From Eumeta japonica (taxonomy: Eukaryota; Arthropoda; Insecta; Lepidoptera; Psychidae): a DNA stretch of 64,000 nucleotides. The notes under the pieces are model-generated. The model ran no database searches. It was given only the letters and a program-made list of their open reading frames with translations, and was not told the DNA's origin. Shown piece after piece: positions 49,975-61,700 of the stretch. The number at the start of each line of letters is the position of its first letter. Positions within the stretch are counted from its first letter, which is position 1. The stretch covers positions 1 through 64,000 of the forward strand of contig BGZK01002093.1 in the NCBI GenBank assembly GCA_005406025.1. Direction: 5' to 3'. A program made the translations under genes and the position numbers.

Positions 49975-50290
49975 ATGCCTATCTGTCGGTATGTATGTCC
50001 TTTTATGACTTAAGAAGGGTTTTCACCGATCCTGTTGGAAATTGGTATGCAGTTAGAATAGATGGCTGCGTAAGTGATAGGCTACTGTGTATCTGTCCGT
50101 TTGTATGTCTGCTCGTTTTTTTTAATTTAACAGAGATTTGATGGATTTTAATGAAAAATTGTGTTCAGTCAAAACATATCATTTTGTGAGTGGTAGGTTA
50201 CTGTCTGTCTGTCTGTTTGTCTGTATGTCGGTCGTTCTGTACATACTTTCGTAACTTAAGAGTAGTTTGACCAATTATGATGCAAATTGA
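49975..50290 (+). repeat. three tandem copies of a CTGTCTGT/TATGTCC repeat head, period near 110 bp
   Basis: A TCTGTC.GT.TGTATGTC-type block recurs near 49981, 50091 and 50205. After each there is a TTTTATGACTTAAG-, TTTTAATTTAAC- or CTTTCGTAACTTAAG-like stretch and a GA.C.AT..TG segment. Similar heads without tandem copies occur near 18085, 52865 and 61690. Confidence 0.5.
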
Positions 50291-50379
50291 TCTACAATAA
50301 AAATATTTATCAAAACATACAGCTTAATAATTAATAAACATATTGAACGAAATTGATCCAAAAATAAAATTTTGCAGAA

Positions 50380-50720
50380 CTCCAGAAGTGGCTTGACGAT
50401 TACAAAAAAATCTATAATTTTGAAGATAAGTTTAAAGCTATTTTATATATCGTCAATATTTGATTACTGACTTCGTCAAATGCCTTATCGAAATCTATAC
50501 AAATCACATATAATGTTAATAAAAATCACAAATATCAGTGCGTGTTCGGTCATCCGCTTTTTGCATATTTCAGATACGAAACAAAGCATATTACTATTGC
50601 AAGATTTATCTCTTATGAAACCAAGTTGTTAAAGTTTAATTTCAGATTTTGCATCAGATGAAAGGATTATACAAATTAACTTTTCAAAAACTTTTGCAAA
50701 TACTTATTGTAAAGATACAG
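50380..50720 (-). mobile_element. LINE reverse transcriptase relic
   Basis: On the minus strand, ISKVFEKL, then QLGFIRDKSCNSN and IDFDKAFDEV are visible across frameshifts. They match the RT blocks LSK.FEK, GF...RS and the catalytic D of motif A (DF.KAFD). This lineage differs in sequence from the relics at 6.5 and 9.9 kb. Confidence 0.6.
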
Positions 50721-52162
50721 TTGTATAGATAATTGCATCCTTGTGACTGCCAGACGCAAATATAAGAGGTAATAGTGCTTTTTTTTCATAATATATGACG
50801 ACATATTGTAATTTCCTACGCTTTTGCATGCTGCGTTGTGTTAGCGTTAGTTTAATTTCTCGGTACCTAATTAACATTATTAGTATCTTGTGCAAGATTT
50901 ACAAGATTAAGAGGACTTATCGTGTCTATAGCTAAGAATAACATTTTTTATACCCAACAATTTCCACTCGCAAATCGATTCCAGAATCGCATTCGATTTC
51001 TGCTTTTACGTAATAAAGCCGCGGACCCACACAACAAATAAAATAGATGAGCAATGCGGTCCACTTCGATGCGCTGCGCGCCGGCCGCTGTGGCTCACCG
51101 CAGTTAGAACACGTCTCCGCGCAACGTATGGTCCGAAATACGGTGGGCCAATGTGTCATTATGTACAGCGATGTTATGAAAGTCGATGGACTTATAGCTC
51201 AGTCGCCGGTTAGTCGGAAAAAAAATACAACATACGGGAGTTAAAATATTATTAATTTCCATAATGTTTGCGTTAATGCAGCTCATATCATCCCCAGTAT
51301 CTTACAAAGCATACACATAACCTACCTTTACTGTAATCTTTATGTACGTGCTGCCTCTGCTTGATTGACTGGTGGGTTCATAGGATAGCGGTTTCCCATC
51401 TCCAAGTTCATTTACTACCACTGCTCTCTCGCGTTTCCCTGATGATTCGTTGGAGGTCGAGTTCGTGCTGTGTTCCCTTCCCTGATCAGGTCCAATCTTG
51501 CCTCAGTGGTGCTTTCGTACCGTTGCCTGTCACCGCGGTCGCGAAACCAATGAGTCGAGCTTCTGTCACGGCAGGCTGTGGTAACCTTACGTTGATCACG
51601 TTGTTTGCTTGTTGGACATTCCTTGGAAGTTTCTTTACTTCTCCACTTCATCGGTAACTCATAATTAGTCTCCTGATTTTCTGAATAGACCTGCCTATAA
51701 TTGATGATTGTTTATTTGAAATCAGCGAGTGAATTATAGTCTTGCGCTGTAAATAAAGGTTTGACGTTTTTTTTCTCCGCACAGAAATTTTATGATATTC
51801 GTGTATTCTTCGGTGGTTTTACATTTGCAGTTAGCGTTTCACCTTAACGTATTCGGGTAGATTGGCCTCTTTTTTTCTGCTATTGTAAAAGAGCTTGCAT
51901 AATTTATTTCACATTAAATTCTTCTTTGAACTCGTTTATTATTTCTTCTAATGTCATAATCGTAGTGCCAAATGTTTTTACGAAAATTTAGCTGGACATG
52001 CCGGGTACAGACTTAAGCATGCTTTTTTCTATTGCTCGCTCGAGTTCTTCAATGCAGCCCATATTTCATAATTGTTATAAATTTTCCAAAATCTTTGTTG
52101 GGCAAACCTTAGAAAACTGCTGCCATTTTTATAATTTTTATCTAATTTTTGTTTTTGTTTTC
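50721..52162. other. spacer before receptor 6 relic
   Basis: A less AT-rich patch at 51360-51660 has open frames on both strands (for example WRSKETSKECPTSKQRDQRK on minus) with no known domain. It is possibly a gag-like or other mobile-element remnant. Nothing else was recognised. Confidence 0.3.
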
Positions 52163-52583
52163 TCTGCAATGCTTTTTGTGTTGAGACGAAGCCTGCACCT
52201 GTTGTAACCGATCTCTTGTCAGTTTTCGGTACTCCGGATCGTTATAAAAAGCACCAATGGCAAAACTATGTTTATTTGATTAGTTTCTCAATTATATGTT
52301 CAAGTATTTTACGTACATTTACTGTGATTTTAATTACATTAAATTTCCTCGTCTTAATCTGTGTAGTAATATTTCTTACTATGGGCTTTGATCAGGACTT
52401 GCTACTTGCCATTTGTGTTGTCGCATTTCTTTCATCGAGATTGAAATGTTTTTCTAATTTGTTCATCACTCTTAATAAACATCGAGTAAACGACAACAAC
52501 TGGGCAAATTCATTCAAGGATTTGTTCGAGATCATTAAGGAAGTATTAAAAGCTTTCACTCTGCCCAGTGGTTTATAATACAA
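52163..52583 (+). pseudogene. gustatory receptor 6, decayed 3' half of exon 1
   Basis: From about 52380 the frame reads DQDLLLAICVVAFLSSRLKC, FSNLFITLNKH, NSFKDLFEIIKEVLKAFTLP. This aligns closely with receptor 7 (FDVDMLLAISVVDF, RLKCFSNLFVAFNEN, SFNDLFQILKEILKAHTLS). Upstream, ETKPAPVV and LSVFGTPDRY at 52173-52240 may be remains of the QTEPAVKL and FGIPKLPYF region with an internal deletion. The start is therefore uncertain. The exon end has decayed (CCCAGTGGTTTATAATACAAG, with a stop and no GT donor). The amino-terminal half and exons 2 and 3 are missing. Confidence 0.75.
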
Positions 52584-52859
52584 GTGATTTTTCGCACACT
52601 GCGTGATGAAATAAAATCACTTTATATTATAAAGTACTTTTTCATAAGCATCACTAGAAACCACAGTCAGAAACTACAACTACAGAACTTACAGTGACAA
52701 ACAAATTGTGACTGTGAATACATTTGCATGCATCCATATATATAAAAAAATTATGTTTTGTTTGTTCAAAATCGCTAATACAGTAAAGTTCTTTTACGAT
52801 CGCTCTAACATTTTTACACAACGTTGTGTTTATTTTCCCATTTTCTATTAAAAAAAAAA

Positions 52860-53300
52860 CTAGTATATGTCTCCTGTTTCATGAATGTATTTCTAGTATT
52901 AAACCGGACTACTGAACCGATTCTAAGTTTTTTTCATTAATAGTTAAACTATTCTTGAATAAATTAGGCTGCTCCTACTTCAAGCATGAATTTCTTTTTC
53001 TAAGACGATTTAATAATTTATTGACTCCTAGGAAGCTACATTATATCAAGTAACATAGCTTATATTTTATATTGAGACTAAAATTTGCTCCTTGTCTTCG
53101 TTCAAATTGAAACTAACGCTGGTAGCAGAATTGGATTTGAATCAGGACCGAAACTGAAAATGGGAATGGGGTTCAAAACAGTGTAGGATCGGGATCAGAA
53201 TCAAAAGTGTGGTCGGGTACAGAAACGAACGCGGATTGGATGGGGATTCGTAGTGGATGAAGAGATTCGAGGGTAATGGTGGATTGCATGCTGCATGTCG
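52860..53300 (+). repeat. dispersed repeat copy with purine-rich body
   Basis: It begins near TATGTCTCCTGTTTCATGAA and ACCGGACTACTGAACCGATT, continues AT-rich, then has a body of GGATTTGAATCAGGACCGAA, GGGATCAGAATC and GGTCGGGTACAGAAACG, and ends near TGTCGATACATG. It has the same order of parts as 61680-62060, supporting a single family about 400 nt long. Confidence 0.5.
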
Positions 53301-53562
53301 ATACATGTTGTAGACAAGGATCTAATTATGGATTTCAGCGAATTAAAACGCAATGAATGGTATTAGGGTTCAAATTTTTGAAGATCTGTTTTGTTTATAA
53401 GCTACATATGAAATCCCGGATGTACTGGAATTAAAAAGTATTTTTTCGCGGATGGAGGTACTGCAATAGCCACAACATTGTGGCACCCCGTTTACTTTAA
53501 AAGTACAAAAATTTTAAGGAAAAATATCATTTTAAATACCATTATGTTTAGGCATTAAGCAG

Positions 53563-53595
53563 TGAATATCAGAAGAATGTATTACCTCACATACA
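53563..53595 (+). pseudogene. possible receptor exon 4 sliver
   Basis: CAGTGAATATCAGAAGAATG followed by TATTAC resembles the exon 4 start of receptor 2 (CAGGTGAATATCAAAAGACA, AGAATGTATTGCG) with about 9 nt missing. It lies about 1 kb beyond the receptor 6 exon 1 relic, where exon 4 would be expected. It is short enough to be chance. Confidence 0.3.
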
Positions 53596-53789
53596 CATTC
53601 TATTACAGCTTAAAAATAAGTAAAATCTGTCGAGAATGATAATACAATAACAGCGGAGCTTTCACATTCCCAATGATATTCCTTATTTTACGTTATGTTT
53701 CAAAATATGATTCACATTTTGCGTAAAAAACATTATTTTTCCCCGCAAAACCAATGAAATTTGCAGTAAGTAGTACCCATGAACACATG

Positions 53790-56294
53790 TTGTTCAGGAA
53801 TTTATTCTCATTTTCTCTTCTTTCTAAATATTTTTAGTTCTCATTTATGCAGCTGTATACTGTTCACTTTGGATAAATTTTTTTTTTACGTAGTTGTGCA
53901 AATATACTTGAGACAACTCATTACAATAACAGTTATAGTGACAATAAAAGTAGAGGTCATAGCAATAATGTTACTAACACTGGAACAATATCGTTTTTGA
54001 TTTCAAGCAATAATAATTCTAACAAATTATTTGATAAATTGTCGTCATCGTGTATATCAGTGTGATAGATTTAAAGACATATTTAACACTTATGACAGCC
54101 TTCGTGTCATTTAGTGCGCTACTGACATTTTGTGATAAACTATAATCATGTCATTTCTGAGACAATAATTTTTTTATATGATTATATAGAGTTGAAAGTG
54201 GAATTTCAATTTTCCAATAGCAAAGGAAACATAAGCCACTAAACATGCTATGCTCAATTGAATTACATAATTATAAAAAGAAACATGACTTGAGGACTCC
54301 TCGAATGTGAAGGACGAATTTACTATAATTATATTGATATGTTCTGAAAATGTGTCCCTTTCTGGGTTCTGTATGTAAATTGAAACATTTGTGTTCGGTG
54401 TACAGCGTCGTTCTGCGCTTAAATTTAAAATATAAATGTTACGTTTACGATATTGACGTTTTTGAAACTAAGATTGTGTGAGATTAATATTTAAGTATTT
54501 CAATAACAATGCGTTTTACTGCTGTCGAATTATCATTGGCAGGTAAGTGACTAGATAAATTCCTTTCAAATAATACATCTCATAGCTCGCGCGCGAGGCA
54601 GAATCCGAGTTCGTCACCTGCCCAGGCACGCTGCTCGGCGCGGGGCACACTACTCGGCGTGCGGTGCACGGTCTCATGGCACGGCGATCGCGTTGGAGTC
54701 TGAGCTAACAATTAGTAGGGTTGTGTCTATATTATTAATAAGTATATTTTTATGCATTTCTGTTATTGTTATTTTGTTAAAGTTGTTCTAAAAAAGGAGA
54801 TTATTAATATTTGCGAAAAAGTACATGTTCGATTCTGTCCTGTATACATAATATGTAATATAGGCGTTTAAATCGTCTCTGACCTGTGAATGCGTGCGAG
54901 GTGACAGCGTATTATAGAAATGCACGATTGTTAACTAATCACGTTGCGTATAGAGATGTGTACATAAGAAAATTAATGATAGGATACGGTCATAAATAAC
55001 CACAGGAACTGATACAATGGTCAAACATGATATGTAGGTAGGAAAAATTCAAACACAATGGAGGCAGCAGTGCTTTTTCTCGTGTGTTAATAACGCAACA
55101 ACTTGTTCTCTTTCTTAACCCATATGTAATCTAAAGTTTTTAAATATGAATTTAAATGTAGCACATATCGGGTATTAAGCATATATTAGAACGAATATGG
55201 AACTCGCTAGAACTGAGTTGGCAAGTACATCAGATGTATATAAATATAAGAATACCATTCATCAGGTAGAGCTCAACTTTTTAGCAAAAATAAATGTCTT
55301 GAGATTCATTCGCTTCTTCTCTCTGTCGTAGAATTGAAGAAATTACAGGACAATACTTCCTGCAAAATTCCCTGTTGACTGGATGCATTTCCAAAACCTT
55401 TCCAACCAGGTTATAGATTTTTCTTCTTCGACTGGTCTTCATCTCAGATTTTTCCATAGACTACACTAATATTTTATTCTTAAACATAGCAATTCTAGAA
55501 AAAAAACTTTTCATTTTTCAGCATTCAAACAGTCATACTGGCAACAAATGACGACGGCGTATTCACAGTAAGTATCTCAAGTATTAGTCTCTATTTAAAA
55601 CATCCAAACGAAACTTTATAGTGTCCTAAGGCATTTTAGGGCAATTAGTTTAATAATACATGCGTTTTAAATTTATGTGTGAAGAATATGCATAGAATGG
55701 CAATAATAATAAGGAAATTTAGCAGTCATATTAGTAATGATTTCTATATCAATCCTGATTCATATTCGAAAATTGAACATGATTTTTTAAGTGGATATAA
55801 TTTATACTTTTTAATATTGAAGACACATACTAATCGACGTCTTTCCATTGCAATTACTCTTTATATAATTATGTTAATTTTAAATTTATTGTACTCTTTT
55901 TAAGTCATATCTTTCAGTTTAATATTTCTCTTAATGAATTTGTTTGTTTTCCCCCATTTTGTTTGACATTTAACTCGATGCCCTATTTTATTTTACCGTG
56001 TTTATTTAGTAATCTCATAGATACTTTTAAAAATGTCGTTCCATTGTTAGTTATTATGCTCCACTCAATGCCTTTTATAATGTTAATAGAAATTTCTGAG
56101 GTAATCTGCTTCGAAGAAGAATTTCTAATAGTTTCACTCAATTTTCAAAGTTCATTTTGAAAATCATAAATAATTCGCGTCATCAATAAAAAAATTATTT
56201 AATTTATTAATTATTAAGTTATTCATATAAATGTTCCATTTAATAGTTTTTTTAGTTTACCGGTAATTTAAGGTGTAACTAAATTGAATTACAA
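53790..56294 (-). repeat. arm B of the large inverted repeat
   Basis: Reverse-complement partner of 35565-38264. The segment about 54095-54430 is unique to this arm. Outside it, alignment is nearly continuous, including the GC-rich stretch at 54580-54715. The arms enclose 15.5 kb with receptors 4, 5 and 6. An open frame at 55679-55903 matches the one in arm A. Confidence 0.85.
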
Positions 56295-57945
56295 CCTGAT
56301 AAAAATCAAATATTAATTCTGTAGAAATCAAAACGTTGAGAATTCACTAAAATATTAACGGCTGGATATAGTGATGAATAATTTTAGTTTAACTCACGTA
56401 CATCTTGGTGGAGTTGGCAAATTTTTAAATAAAAATTATATAATATAAAGCAAAATTTTATACTTGTTGTGGAATCGATAAAAAGTACCAGACGGATAAA
56501 CACAAATTACTAGGCGCAAAAAGATATAACGTTTATTCAATACGTTCAAGTAAGCTTTTATTAAATTCAAGTGGCACTGAGGGAGATAGAGCTTCTATGA
56601 GATTTACCAAGAGATCCTTGGTTATGAGGGTATTTGGACAAATTATACGACAAACAACGGAACAAAAGAAACGCAACGGACACAAAAAAACGGTGTTCAC
56701 ACGACAGTGGAACATTTTCTAAATAAAAAAATGTTTATTGAATGATATTTTTCAATAGAAAATTCCTCAGATATTTTCTATACTTTATGGGATAAAATTT
56801 TCATTTAAAGACTGTAATTTGTATTATATTATTATATAATGCCTCAGAAATTCCTTGAGATTAATTAAAGAAATACTTTGTTAAGGCGCTCTTAACAAAA
56901 ATTTTACTTTATAGAACATAATGTTTCACAGTAAATAAGATAACCATACTTTTCGGTATTTTAGAAGAGTAAATTTAATGATATCATAATTTTTATCTCA
57001 TAAAAAATGTGTTAATTTACATTATTCAAATGATGAAACATTAGATTTTTCCCGAATATCATGAAAAATAAAACACTAGAGAAGAGATTTTGATTAATGG
57101 CAATATTATTAAGAGACAAACATTTTGCATTTACATTCTGTGTGTGTTTACAACATCACATATGATCGAATATGACGCTATCTCTCACATTAAGCGAGAA
57201 TGCCCTTCACATTGGTAGGCGGGTAACAGCTTACATTAAGAATTGCTCAAATATTTTTGACCTTTGTCTTAAGAAAAAATTGTAGAATAAAATAGAAAAT
57301 ATATATATGTATACAAGAAAATGTTGCAGCTTTTTTGAAATTTTTAAACACTTAAAAACTAATATATCTGTCATGAAAAGGTATTTTGTAGCTTAATTTT
57401 AAAAATGAACAGAAACATATTTATTTAGCCATTTTAATAAAATAAAGTTCCTTTTCCGGAGTTAAATTACTTGTTCCGGGGTTTTGTTCCAAAATTTCAG
57501 CCAGCCAGTAATTTTAAACGTTAAATTGAAATTGTTAATAATGAAGGTAGAGTTCCGGGAGTCAGGACTTTTTTTAGTGAATTTCCTCCTCCTTAAGAAT
57601 CTTTTTTTCAAAATTCAAAACAATTAATAGTTTACGAATTATAAACAAAAAACCAAACACTGCTTTTTTTCTATCTTTAATTGTTTATAACTTTTGGAAA
57701 TTTTAATGTGCTAATTCAATTTTCAAGCATAATGATCTAGACAGGATTCCGGATCGAAAGAGCCATAACACAATTTTAGCGCTATTACGTTGAATTAACA
57801 CCATTTTCAACTTATCGACTAGACTATTCTAGCGGATGGCGGTCCACGTGAACATTCAGGAAAGTGTTCACGTGTCCGTATAGCCGATTTGAACTATCTT
57901 TAAGTGTATTCGGAATGTTAACAACATTATAAGAAAAAAAGAAAC
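56295..57945. other. intergenic, nothing recognised
   Basis: AT-rich. A short perfect hairpin with arms CACGTGAACA and TGTTCACGTG lies at 57845-57874. No coding signal. Confidence 0.4.
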
Positions 57946-58017
57946 CTCCACGGTGGGCAATCGAAGCCCGTTCTCATGCGTGACAGATGGGGATGTTCAC
58001 CATCACACTACCGAGGA
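57946..58017 (-). pseudogene. tRNA-Asp(GTC)-like pseudogene
   Basis: The minus strand is 72 nt long, the normal tRNA-Asp length. It starts TCCTCGGTAGTGTGATGGT, keeps the anticodon loop CTGTCAC (GTC) and ends in a T arm GGGCTTCGATTGCCC and CCGTGGAG. The acceptor stem has one mismatch and the T stem four of five pairs. The anticodon stem (CCCAT against GCATG) no longer pairs, so it is probably dead. It is a stray tRNA copy or the head of a tRNA-derived element. Confidence 0.65.
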
Positions 58018-58777
58018 TGTTCAAATACATCTAGAAAATCAAAATATTGTGAATGAGGACAGAAAAATAGAAATAATGCTTTTGGGTTAACACTTGTATT
58101 AAATTTACTCCTCATAAAAATGCGACATCAGGAGCTTTATATGAAAATCGATTCATAAGGAGTAAACTCAAAAACATGCTGAAAGATTTTAATTACATGT
58201 ATAATTCCTCTACAGACACTTGATCGTGATAAATGTTTATCAGCTTTATGTAGTAAATACGTGTATTTGCATGTGTAAAATACTGCGGACTGCCCAATAA
58301 GTAGAGACAAACTTTAATTTATAATATTATTTAATTAAAAGAAATTTCACTAATTGGGTTACACATTTTAGATCTAAATTTATATGAACATTATCATAAA
58401 TGAGCATAAATTTCAAAACGAATGCATTATAATAAAATTAAGAAAACTGTCCAAAAACCAGTTTGTATTGTTAGGTTTTTCGTGTTAGTCTTAGAAAATG
58501 TTTCTATTTATTTATTTTTTTATAATAGTATTTTACTTTACTTAACATCAATAATTCCACGAGGGGCATACCATATAACGTAGTTATATGACGATGTCAA
58601 GTATATTTTGAAGTTAAGCGACGAAATTTCAATATTATTACTCTGTCAACAGTCTACGAAAATAATTCATTTAAGTGTGTTTGTCTTTCGAGACTTCATA
58701 GTCTCAGGCAGAGTGTATTTTGAAGTGGACGTTAGAAGTTGGCAGCTCGTAGATACGCAGTGTAAAAGAAAAACGAA
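58018..58777. other. 5' flank of receptor 7
   Basis: AT-rich, presumed promoter and 5' UTR of receptor 7. No specific element could be supported. Confidence 0.35.
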
Positions 58778-61700
58778 ATGTCGCGAAGTAACGAGCGACT
58801 TTTGAACAACGCTCTAAATGCAGATTTCCAACACATGCTGAGGCCGTACTACTTCACACAAAAGCTGTTGTGCGCCTCAAAGTACAGCATCAAGGACAGT
58901 TTTGTGCTCCCGAACTCGAGGGCGTATTGCGCAGTTAGCGTTTTAGCGCTGGGCTTTATCACCTACTTTTACGTCATCAGCAGTGTGACCACGTCTTGTA
59001 CAATAAAAAATCAATGTCCTTTGATAACTTATGGGCATTACCTTCTCGCACATTTTATTGCAACAGCATGCATAATTTTTCAAACTGAACCAGCCGTGAA
59101 GCTATTGATTCAAATGCAAGGCATAGATAGAAAACTGATTTCCTTCAGCATAACAAATATTCCATACTTTGTTTTGCGAAATTGGTGCTATATTATTTTC
59201 ATAACTGTATTGTATGGATTAAACATTTTGATCATAGCTTTGAACACAGACTACTATTCGTTGTTTGCTTATTTATTAATATTTGTTACTATCATCTTTG
59301 ATGTAGACATGCTGCTTGCTATTTCTGTCGTTGACTTTCTTATCTCGAGATTGAAATGTTTTTCCAATTTGTTCGTCGCTTTTAATGAAAATCAACTAAA
59401 CGTATCCAATGAAAACAACTCGGCGATTTCGTTCAACGATTTGTTCCAGATCCTTAAGGAAATATTAAAAGCTCACACCCTGTCCAGTAAATTGGTTCAG
59501 TATTCAGTACGTAATTATGATGATGTAAACTTGATGTGTTATTTTTAATATCTCTTAATAATTGATGTAATATTTTAGATTCTTAGCTACATCCTGAGTA
59601 CGTTCATTAATATCCTTGTATCATTGCAAATAATAATTGAATGGGCGAAAGATGTAAAGGTAATATTTTTTATGTCAATTGATTTCATGATAGGGGACAA
59701 TGCCAATCGAATTATTAAAGGAACGAGTACTTATATAACACTCATAGGTTCTGATATCGGGGAATAATATGATTTTGGTAATTTTGACAAAATATTTTTA
59801 ATATCGGCGCAGCCATACATGTTTTTAAAGTCGTGAAGTTAATTAGATTAATCTATAACAATAAACTATTATGTCATAGAAGACTCATGGAAACTCATTG
59901 AAATGAGACTTGTAATCATAACGTAATTTTCTGTTTTACGTGTAACAAGAGGCATGTTTTAAATGTCTACACCGGCTTATAATGGGTGTTTTAGTGGCCA
60001 ATATGTGTATAGATAATTATAACCTTCGATCATAAATGTTTTCAATTTTCGGCTGTCTATATTTTTGATGATTTCGATATTATTTCGCATATAATAATTA
60101 CTACTTCGTTCTACTTACGTACTTATACGGTTACGAAAATGCACTGTAAGTCTATTATAGTAGTTATTGTTACGTTACACGATATGGAGTTCACATATTC
60201 GAGGTCTGAGGTTCTGGAAACCTCTTTTTACTTATTACTGTCGCCTTTAATTGTAAACAAAGGTATAAGAGTTTCAGTAAAGATCGGAACTAACAAGATT
60301 CACATTTTATCGGGAGAAGTTCTAGTCGTAATCTGCTATCCATCAGCAGCCCTTTAACTCGTTTCATTAGTGTAAATAGAAATAGTTTTGTTTTTTTTTT
60401 CTGATAAGCATTTTCATCCGTTGTTCAAAAAAATATCAGAAAAAAATGCTATTCATAAACATTTTTAATTTTTTGATATTACTAGAATAGAAAATTGGAA
60501 ATTTATTATATGCAATAAAACACATAGAAATGTTCAAAAGAAATAGTGTTTGACATAAACTAATTACAAAACAGAAATAAACTTTGTTTACATGTGAGTC
60601 GACCATGTAAAGTAACAAATTCGTTTAGAGGGCTCTGTGTGCGTATGTTCAGGAGGGTCCCTGTGGACATACAGAACTTAAATACCCGTATTTAAGAACA
60701 TTATGAAACAATCGCTCAGGAAAAAAGAGTGGTTTTATATAATATCCAAATATTTAGGGGACAAATATCCATGGGTATAGGCGGCTCGAATGCTTACCGG
60801 GCTGTTTCGTTTATCAAGGGTTTTGTATTTATTTTGGCTAGTATGATGAAATACGTTACTCTTTATTGTCTTCCTCGTTTTTCGTGAGGAAAACAGCCTT
60901 TTGCACGAGTGGCGAAGCTGAAATTTGCAAAAAATATGACATATTTCAAGTTTTTTTATAACATATGAAGTAATTTTACTTTGAATTTGAATTTAGACAA
61001 TTAACTAAAAAAATTATGTAGAAGATTGGTCCATAACATTTTATTGTGTTTTATATTTACACTAAAATGGAACGGCATAAAATTAAAACATCTCAAATGA
61101 TCATTTACACCATTACCATTAGAATCTAACTATATGAAACAAATATTTGATACTTTTTTATTTATTTTACTTTATTGTATTAATTTTACATCGCTTACTG
61201 GAAAAAAACTGTATTTATGCTATACTTTCAGCCTTCGGAAATTTACCTTGAAATGTCAATTATGTACATCCTGACAGTTGCATGGATTTTCGAAAATTTT
61301 GTCATGATCATCATGTTCTCTTTGGGCTGCGAGAGATTCTACAGCTGCCTCGACGATATTAGAAATAAATGCACAATTGCTTACGACTTATCTCCTGAAC
61401 GTAGTAAGATAATCATCTTTTATTATAACATGTTTCTTTTTTTTTTGAACTAACAGGGTTCGCGTATGTGTAAGCTATTTCACGGAATTGTATGCCACAA
61501 CGTTTTCTTTCATATTTTTTTCTTTAAAATTTGATCAACTTTTAATATTCATCTTACGTCATGAAATATTACAATTCACGTTGAAATTATAATATATATG
61601 TTTTATAAAAATTAAGTGTCTGTGATTTCAAAATTTTTATCTTAATTGTTAGTTAATTGTTAAAAAGGTTTGAAACGATTATTTTTAAAAAGTTTGTCTG

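Larger units (their letters stand above)
52584..53789. other. spacer between receptor 6 relic and arm B
   Basis: It holds a dispersed-repeat copy (52860-53300) and a possible exon 4 sliver (53563-53595). No gene. Confidence 0.4.

Noticed and set aside
51361..51657. 98-codon plus-strand and 78-codon minus-strand frames
   Set aside because: They overlap each other in a GC-rich patch and show no domain; at most a mobile-element remnant.
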